From: Diadema setosum
Lineage: Eukaryota; Echinodermata; Echinoidea; Diadematoida; Diadematidae
NCBI GenBank assembly: GCA_033980235.1
Contig: CM067070.1
Location: 11,788,046 to 11,852,045, forward strand
Reading direction: 5' to 3'
DNA length: 64,000 nt
Position numbers and translations under genes: made by a program. Shown here piece after piece: positions 51,829 through 61,700 of the stretch. The notes under the pieces were generated by a model. It was not told the origin of the DNA, did no database searches, and worked only from the letters and a program-made list of their open reading frames with translations. The number at the start of each line of letters is the position of its first letter. Position 1 is the first letter of the stretch.

Positions 51829-52743
51829 GTAAGATAAAGATATGAAATATTTCGGCTACTAATGCTTGTACATATTCATTTGGTAGTAATTCTCGATATC
51901 ATTGCCATTTATGTGGCTGGTACTACTAGTAAGTTCCATCCATATTGATCATCGCCGTTGTGGGTACTGTGTAGTCCCATTCGTTGTTTTTTGTGTTTGT
52001 TGTACTATCTAGGCCCAGCTCTGTCCCTCTGCTCTGCAGCTTCACGGCACAACACTAACAGAGTTTGAGTGCAGAAGGGTCAGCAGGGCCCTGCTGACCC
52101 TTCTGCACTCAACTCTTCACTGCCACAGATAAAAAAAAATATGCAGATTGACTATGTCAAAGAGAATGCCTGCACGAAACTCCTGAGATAGCTCAGTGGG
52201 CAGCTCAGTGTTATTTACGAGACGAGAATTTATCGTTGGATCTCGGGGAATAAAGTTTACTGATAATGATATTGATAGACTAGTTGATTAGTAACAATAT
52301 ACTGCCCAGGCCCCAGGCCCCAGGCCCCAGCAGTGTCGGTTGACTTCAGTCTGGGAAACCCGCTCATGAGGACCGCTCCCGCGTACGAGGACTACTGCCC
52401 CGCCTCATGAGGACCGCCCCCACGCCTCATGAGGCCCCCTATTCACTTCTTATTCATGTCACAATTGTCCCATCTGACGTATAAATTGTCGCAACTTTGC
52501 ACAATGATTTTTTGTTACACACACATGTCCACTATCCATGATGAAAAGAAGAAAAAATCCTGTCTGTTTTTTTTTTTTTTTTAAATCGAGTTTTAATCAA
52601 CCAATGCAGAGCGCCCATCAAAACACGGGCGCCAGCATGTTCGCACAATGCAAGACTGCCGCACCTAGTCAGATGTGAGATGAATAAGAAGTGAATAGGG
52701 GGCCTCATGAGGTGTTCCCCCCAAAAAAACAAAATCTCTCGCC

Positions 52744-52775
<32 letters not shown>

Positions 52776-55700
52776 TTTCCCCCAAGTGTGATAACATGTT
52801 ACAGATGGTATTTGATTGGCTCTGTTGTACCGAAATCCAAAGCTTTTTGATATTATTATAATTGTATTACATTTAATGCTGCTTGAGAAAATCATTCAGA
52901 CTAAAAAGATATTTATTCATATGCTTACTTTTTCACTTCTCTGACTTCTCTATGGCATAATCTTTCTCCATTGTTCCCCCCCCCCTTTCATTCATCAACA
53001 GAATCATGGCGGGAAAATCCAGATTTCGCAATCTATCTAGCTGAATTGAGCTCATGTGGAGTCGATAAGTTATGTAAGTTTGTAATTTCATTATGTTCAT
53101 ACAGTAGTGTAGTGATGTGTAGTTGCTGATTCCCCTTCTGTTATCGACTTTATTAAGATTCACTAGAATCAACCCAAACAACAGACTTCAGGCTACCTTT
53201 TAAAAGTGATTTGCTGGATTATTATGTACCACATTTGATAATGTTATGTACATCTCCTGAATGTTTAAGTCCTTGTCTACAGGTACACTTTTAGGTACAT
53301 AAAGTAGAGTACCGTATATGTACAGTGTTTATGCTGAACAAATATTATAATTCCATGTTTACCTTTACAATTATTTCAACATAAGGAATAAGTATATTCA
53401 ATCTTGCCAAAGTCAAATCTATTTGGACTGAAGAAATAGCTTGACTTTATAGAGAAAATTTAACGTCCATGGGAATTGAAATCAATAAAATATACAGAGA
53501 AGAGGACTTGAAAATACCTTCAGCTTTATAGGTGATTATTCGACTTACAGAGCCCTTTATGTGGGATGGACTTAAAAGTAATGTTGACTGTATTCCAAAA
53601 TCCAGGTAGATTCCTTGTACGAGTAGCTTGGGCTTGGATGATATAATTATTAGATGTTGTTTGCCTTAGTCCATCTCCTATCAGAACCTTGTGGGTCCTG
53701 TAGGAAGCCTTTGCCTGTTTCACAATGTTATCAAGAATGGATTCAGAGAAACTTTAAATATTGACATGTTTTGCTATGAAATGCAATCTGGTGTCGTTAA
53801 TCATGGTGGATGTGTTTGCGACGCAGCCAGGGAACCTGAAAGGTTGGCTGATGAGAGAGCTCAAGTGCTGCAGCAGACCCAGGAGCTGGCCTTTGACAAC
53901 TACAAGACCTTCATCGAGACAGCAGACTGCTCTAGAGAGATTGTGGAAGATGTGAGTGCCTCAGTGACAGATTGGGGGGAGGGAGGCAGGATGGGTGGGT
54001 CAGGTGGTTTAAACCCTCCTTGGGTTTCATTATTGTTTTGTTTTCTTTTGAGGGGCCTTAGGGGGTTTAAAACCTAATTTTAGTTTGTTTGCTTGTTTGC
54101 TTTTTTTGCTTATCAGTGGATTTTGGGAGAGAAGTTCTAGCAAAAAATGTGAAAGATTTCTTTTGTGCTTTTCATGACCCATTGTGTCAATACCTCATCC
54201 TCCTTGGGGCAATTCCACGGACTGTAGGACACAGATGACAAAATTTCAAAATGGAATTTATTTAAAATGCCTTATATTTTTAAAAAATACAGGAGTTGAA
54301 GTTTTAAGAATCAGCATGTTTTTTTAAAAAGGCGCCTATTTCAATTTTCAAAATGGCTGCCGAAGTATGCCTATAACTTGATGCTCAGAGAGCTAGCATT
54401 GACTCATTATTTACTCTCAGTGATATACTTTACTAGTACTCAAAACAGCTTTCTTCTATATGCATGCAGTTACCAGAGAAGTCCTTTACAACATGATAGG
54501 AAAAAAATTCTGGCTGCATTAATGAATGTGGTATAAAATCTTAATAACATCTACCATGTTGGATGTAACGTCAGTTACCAAAAATAAGGATTTTTTAACT
54601 TTATTCAACAAAGAAGATGAGCTATATGACGTACATTTAGATTTCTAATGTATGACAAGATGCCTTCCTTTTAATAATAGAAATAAGGATACTCAACACA
54701 CCGTTGAGTCGAAATGGACATTTCAAAATGTGTAACGTCAGTTACCGAAATGTCATACCATAATGTAACGTCAGTTACCATGACAGTAATGATACATAGG
54801 CCAATTTCTGTGGCCTCAGGCCATTGTAATACCTCTGACTCTTGTCAAAGGTGAGCAAGAGAGGGCAGTAATCACTTTCACTTATTATCTAGAGTGATGT
54901 CATCACCATGGTATGTCCATGGATACAGGTCATGTGCTTTTGATGTTAACATGGCACAGACCTTAGTTTGATCAACTGCAAGTCTGCAACTTGTATGCAA
55001 CCATCTATCTGTCTACGAAGGGCCATCCGCTGTATGCTACCATCCATTTATCTGTATATTATAGGGTCATCACTTGTATGCAACCACCCATCTGAGGTAG
55101 GTTATTCTTTCAACTTTTTGTATATTTTTACATTCAGTGATGCCATGCCTTTTGAAATCTATACTTCAACAGTACATAATGCAAATTCATGCTGTGCTTG
55201 TGTAACTCTGTTGTATGCGAGACGGATTGCGAACTAAGTTTCAATTTCTGTCATTTTGCTTTTTGAAAGTAAAGTTCTCAATATTTTAGTATTTTGCAAA
55301 AAGATGGAATAATATTGAATCTGTGAAATTAGGCAGCATTTGCTGAAAAATAAGGTTTACATCAGCTTCACTTTTTAGAATTGTACTAACATTACCAAAT
55401 CCAATTGTGCAAAGGATTATATGAGTCCACATGCAGTTTACGATAGGTAGCTACACATGCATTGCAAGCTTGTCTGTTATGTATAAATACACTCTCAGGA
55501 AAGCTATCACACAAGAATGTCATTCCTTTTTTTTTTATTCATTGCAGAACAACTACAAAAATGCCACTTACTGCAGCAGAAAAACAAAGGCAGTACAGAG
55601 AAAGATTGAAAAGGGAGGGGAAATATGACGACTACAAAGGGAAAAACAAGGAACAAGTCAGACGAGGGAGGGAACGTCAGAAAATCAAGTTAGACACATT

Positions 55701-58700
55701 GCCATTACATCTGAAGTCTGAAAAATTGAGAGAGAGGAGAGAAGCTGGTAGATCACGTGTAGCGAAGTTCAGAGAACGACAAAAAGCCAAACATAATGAA
55801 ACTCCATGTAATCACGGATACAAGAACTTGCCCTCCTTAAAGAGAGCAATGGCAAGAGCTGTGAAAGCTTTACCAAGTACACCTCGCCGAAAGAAGACAC
55901 TTATTCGCTCACTGTACCAGACAAACATCACCATTGCAGATGAGGTTGAAGAGTTACCAGAGGTGTTGTCCCCCAAATCAACTAAAGAGCCAAGAAGTTT
56001 TGCACTATCAGATGAGGTAAAAGAACTTGTCATGAAATTTTATGAGAGAGATGACATAAGCAGACAGGCACCAGGAAGGAAGGATGTTACGTCAGTGAGA
56101 AATGGTGACGGCTGTAAAGAAAAGAAACAAATCAGGCATCTGATGTTGTCTGTGAAAGAGACTTATGCCATGTTCAAGGAGGAGTACCCACAAATAGATG
56201 TTGGAAAATCAAAATTTGCACAACTGCGGCCGCAACATGTTCTGCTGAGTAGAAAGTTGCCCCATAATGTTTGCTTGTGTCTGTACCACTCCAATTTCTC
56301 CATGGCTGTAAATGCACTACACAAAGTTGATGATTCAGTTCCAGAATATGACCATGAGTTCATAGATACCATAATCTGTTCACCTGAATCAAAGAAGTGT
56401 AAGCTCAATGAATGTGATCACTGCAGAAATGGCAACGGCTTCAAAAATCGCTATCCAGTGCGAGATACTGTTATGACCCAGTGGAGCGTATGGAAAGCAG
56501 ATGAGAATGGACGGCTCAACAAGTGCACCGAAGAAGGCACTTCCTGTGAGTTGTATGAGTACATTGTTGATCTCATTCCCCAGTTTCTAGAGCATAGCTA
56601 TGTTCAAAGATGTCAGTCACAAGCCTGGAAAGAGATGAAGAATCTGCAAACATCAACCATGTATGACCCACATCATGCACTAATACAAGTTGACTTTGCC
56701 GAAAACTACACGTGCCAGCATCAAGATGAGATTCAGAGTGCGCATTGGCGCCAAAGTCAAGTCAGCCTATTCACATCAGCAGCATGGCATTCAGGATCCT
56801 TGTATTCTGGAGTCATAGTTTCAGACAATCTCAATCACACAAAAGAAACAATAGTTCCTTACATTGACAAAGTACTTGAAGATCTTCCAGCTGAGGTGAG
56901 GAAAGTCTCAATCTGGTCAGATGGACCATCATCCCAATTTAAAAACCGTTTCATGGCAGCAGCATTGGTAGCACTGTCAGCAAAACACAACAAGAAGCTT
57001 GAATGGCATTACTTTGCAACGAGTCATGGGAAAGGTGTGGTAGATGGAATCGGTGGAAGTGTGAAAGGCTTTGTATGGAGCAAAGTGAAAACACGTAAAA
57101 ACACTGTCACCAATGCGAAAGAATTCGCCACTGCTGCACAAGACATGAAGATCTCAGTTTCTCACATGACTGAAGAGGAGATCTTGCACCGTAAGGAACC
57201 CTTCGAGCAGGTATTCACCAATGCACCAAAAATAGCGAATATGTCCAAGGTCCATCACATTGCTGTTACTGGTGACAAGGCGAACACAAGCATGATCAGC
57301 AAAGAGAGGCAGGAAGGGAGCTTCCTTTCAACAGGTACATCTCAATCGGCAGCGCATGATGAAATACCATTGTCAGATCCAACAGCTCAGGCCACAGACC
57401 ATGCTGACAAAACAGTGATGTGCTCACCTTGCCAAGGTGGAGATCTAGCTAGTACTTCTTGCAATGATTCATTAAATCCTACAGTGGGTGACTGGGTGGA
57501 AGTGGAGTACGATGGTATTCTGTATCCCGGAGAAGTTAAAAGGGTGCTGGGATCTGAATATGAGGTGTCTGTCATGGTACAAACTGGCAGGTTTTGGAAA
57601 TGGCCTCAAACCGAAGACATGATCTTCTACAACAAAGAGAAAATAATGAGAAAATTGCCACCACCAGCAGTTGTCAATGCTCGAGGGCACTTCTCATTCA
57701 CTTACAACTAAAGAAGTGGCACTGTATAAACCTAAAAGAGCTTCTCCTTTTTTAAGATTGTTTAATAGTGAGGCCCTTTCTATGTATCAACTTCGCTTAC
57801 ATACCAATCGTCCACTGTCTACATGGCATAGCACACTCATTATACGGTTGAATTCAAAGTCCTGTGAAGATTATGTTTTGTGACCAAAGACATTGTAAAT
57901 GGATAGTAACGACCCTTTTTTAAGCTCACATGAGGGATGTGAATGCTGATCTTTGGCTTTGTAATCTCTTTATGATGATTTCTTTCAATACCAGTCTTCA
58001 TTGTATGCTTACTGAAGTTTCTTCAAACAAGACATACTATGTATTATTGCATGCAAAAGTTTTATAAATTTCCTGTTTTGTTTGATTACAAGCAACATCT
58101 TGCATAAAAGTGCATACAGGAATAGACTATTGTTTATGTTTGAAACTTAAAACTGATTTGCCCAAGATGAAAGATGGTGCTGTCGTAAAAGATTTCAAAA
58201 CTTTTGTTGTACAGGGTCATTTATTCTTTCTTTCTTTTTTTCTTTGAGGGGGGTAAGTCAATACAGTTGTCACAAATAGGGAAAGAGATATGATTGTCAG
58301 ATCTATTCACTGCATAAATCTCTCTGGTATGTGATACCAATAATAATTGTTTGAAGTGAAAAATAAACCGCTTAACGATCATGCTTTTTTATTTTAAATC
58401 AAAGTTTACTCATCTTCTCCAATACTGTTTCCTTCCACCTGAGCATATTACAAAGAACATATTGTGGAAGTTCAGGACAATCTATTTTCATTCACTGGTG
58501 ATTGAGTAGAAAAGAAGAAGTGCATGAAGGTGAAGTAGAAGTAGAATGAGTAGAAAAGAAGAAGTGCATGAAGATGCAATAGTAGTAGAATTAGGGTGAA
58601 AGATAAAGAGCTCCTGTATCGATAGCTCAGATACCATTGATGTATACTCTGTTACATTTGTTTCACGTACATAAAAACATATATTTTTGAGTAATTAAAG

Positions 58701-61700
58701 GTGGGGGCACTATGGGAATTGTTTTCTCCTTGTGATTTGTTTCTTAGTTTTATTACCACTAATTTGGAACCACTCAATGTCACTGATTTGCCTAAGTAAA
58801 AGTTGTTGAACAGTCAGTCAGGAAATGTCGGGCAAAGTATCCTCTTGCATTTTTGTTCAACGATGGGTGGGTGGGGGGGGGGGGGGCTGTCCCGTCAAGA
58901 CCCACACCTAATTTGTGCCTTTCAAAACTTTGTGTTGGATCTTGTTCAAAGTTTATGCCAATGTTCTTGTCAGTGGTATAATGTTGCAGTATTTTAGCAT
59001 TGAAGAAAAAAAGTAGTTATACTGCATAAAAAACACCATAGCAAACGCATGTGTAACGTCAGTTACGTAACGTCAGTTACCGTCATGTTTTTAATAAAGT
59101 TTTCATAGAAAAAAGAAGAAATGGACTGGTGTGTGATTTCATCTGTGTAACTGTTACTTATGAACCAAGGTATGATATCATATCAAACAAATCATTCTGA
59201 AAGGTTTGAATCAAAAGATATTACAAACCAATTCTCAGTCATGATTTTTCATGTGTAAAGTCTATGGCAAATGTAAGCGTAACGTCAGTTACGTAACGTC
59301 AGTTACCGTCATGCCTTCAGTAAAGTTTTCATGGCGCGAATACGAAATATTTAGATTGCTTACATTTTGGCACATTTGTTCCTGAGAACCTAGGGATGAT
59401 GTCAAATGAAAGACACATCCATCACAAGTCTGGGACATGAGATATTTCAATTTGTTTCTACACCATGATTTTCCATGTCCTTTTCGCGTAACGTCAGTTA
59501 CCGGACATTTTTTGCTTGCTGTGTGACAAGCAATGCAGTTAGAGAGAAAATTTTTCCACCTACTCATACACTGTCATGAACTTGTCCATCTATACTATTT
59601 ACAACACCCAGGTATTTTTATTCACAAAGCTACAACATAAACAATTTCATGAAAATTCTTCCCTGTAACGTCAGTTACCGTGGAATTGCCCCTTGGCAAA
59701 AAGCTAGATCTGTCCCTTGTGTCTCTTGGTGATAGACAGTTTAGACTATAAGAAGAGTGCAAGATGTTCATATCCTCTTTTTTTTATGAAGAGTGATCTA
59801 CATGTAAGTGTGTATATTTCATTTCGTTGATTGTACTTTGTGATTCAAATTCCCCAAGTGTGCCGACATCAACATTCATCATCTTCTATATTGTTCATTT
59901 CACTAGCATGTATGCCCGGAAAAACAGGATCAAATTATAATGGGAGTCTATTAGAAACTTGTAAGAAGATTTTGCAGTATACAAACATTCAAGGTTATTT
60001 CCTTTGTCCAGTAAACATGTCAGTTTAACATGTGTAAACATTATGTACAAGCCAGAGAAAGAAACAAATAAACAAGAATTATTATAGAAAACCTAGGCCA
60101 AAAACCAGAATGAGCATTGTATTCACAGGAAAAGGAATGCAGTAGTCACTATCTGCATGCAAAGCATTGATGTGCAAATGTATCTTCAGAAACAATCAAA
60201 TCTGCCATTCTTATATGCAATGGTCATTTTGCATCTACTGATAATGTAACCTTTTTTCCTGCAGTTCACAGATGTGGAGCAGCACCTTAACAACCTTCTT
60301 GACAAGCTGCCTGATTTTGGTGAAAGATGCAACCAGTTCCTGAAAGAGGCACAGCAGATCAGTACAAGGTGAGTGAGCTAATCAGTCCACTTGCTAGTCT
60401 GGTTGCAGGCAGCTCTCTTTCTTTCAAAGTTGAAATGAGAAAAATCTGAAGTATTGCAGTAAATATCTCTCTTGGCAGTCATCCTGTTTTTTCTGCAACC
60501 GAGAATAGATTGCTTCATTTTTTTTTTCTTGTATTGATTTAGATTCAACTAATGTAAAACATGATATATTTGTTGCATGAAATTTTTGTGAATTGGAGCT
60601 GACAGCCTCTTTTGTGGCATGAATTTTTTGCAAATTGCCACTGGTGTGCAATGCATACAGTGTAGACAAAAACTTTCGCTTGCATTTTATTTTTGTGAAT
60701 CTTGGCGCTCACGAAATTCACGAAATTAAAATGCACGCGAACATTCCTCGTTTTACAGTTAAAACTATTGATATAAAGTACTGAAATAGGTTAGTGTTTA
60801 CAGTTAAACTCGCATAAGTCGATCTTCTCGGGACTGAGCAAAACACATCGACTTAGGCGAGTTTCGACTTGTACGTAAGTCGAAAAAAATCGACTTAAAG
60901 TTACACCACACGTACATATGTATAATGTACATGTATGTTGTCTACTCTGGAGCCGAGAGCTGGAGCGGGGTGCCCGATATTTGCCCTTCAGCTAGACACT
61001 TTATCCACATTGATGCAGGCCAGGGCTCCACACTAACTTTTATTTTGGTGGCCCCAAAATGATTGATTTTTATTTTTTGGTGGCCCGAACAAAAAAAAAA
61101 ACAAACAAACAAGCAAAACTAAATCGGTCCTACGTTCGGTCCGAAAGTTACCGTTATTTATTTCTGATTGTAAAAGCAATCATCCACCATTTCCAAGTAT
61201 TTTAACACCTTCCGGAGCCGAATGTTGCCGTTAATCATTTTCAAATATAAAAACAAGCAACCGACATTCATTCTAGGATCTTACGGAGCTGAATATCATC
61301 CTTATTCATTTCCGAACGTGAAAGCAAACATCCGCTTTTTATTCCATCATCTAAATGAGCCGATTGATACCGTTAATCGTTTCCAAATGTAAAAGAAACA
61401 ATCTGTTACTTATTTTAGCATCGTACGGAGCAGAATATTACCGTTATTCGATCTCCAAATTCAAAAGCAAACACCCGACATTTATTTTATGATCGTAAGG
61501 AGCCGAATGTTACTGCTGTCCACTTCCGAAAGTGAAATGAATCATCGGACATTTATTTTGGCATCTTCAGGAGTCGAATGTTACATGCTATTTACTTTCG
61601 AACGTAAAAGCGAACTTTCGGCAATTATTTCATCATCGTACTGAGTTGAATACTATAGTTATTCATTTCCGAACGCCAAAGCAAACATTCAACATTTATT

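Larger units (their letters stand above)
51829..53001 (+). other. COG8 intron 1
   Basis: Carries a 48-bp perfect palindrome (52065-52112), tandem CCCCAGG words at about 52310-52330, an inverted-repeat element (about 52425-52712) and a TC-rich run at about 52735-52785. No exon is seen. Confidence 0.8.
54207..59691 (+). mobile_element. Autonomous-looking DNA transposon, 4-bp TSD, DDD/E-type transposase (Sola-like candidate)
   Basis: Perfect 14-bp terminal inverted repeats GGGCAATTCCACGG (54207-54220, 59678-59691) are flanked by an exact CTTG duplication (54203-54206, 59692-59695). A 716-codon transposase candidate lies at 55561-57711. Nine exact copies of GTAACGTCAGTTAC sit only outside the coding region: starts 54565, 54732, 54765 at the left; 59053, 59067, 59279, 59293, 59488, 59665 at the right. 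Two of these are abutting pairs, and the last overlaps the TIR. It lies in COG8 intron 3 in the same orientation as the gene. The superfamily is uncertain: 4-bp duplications are what I recall for Sola, but this needs a profile search. Confidence 0.92.
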
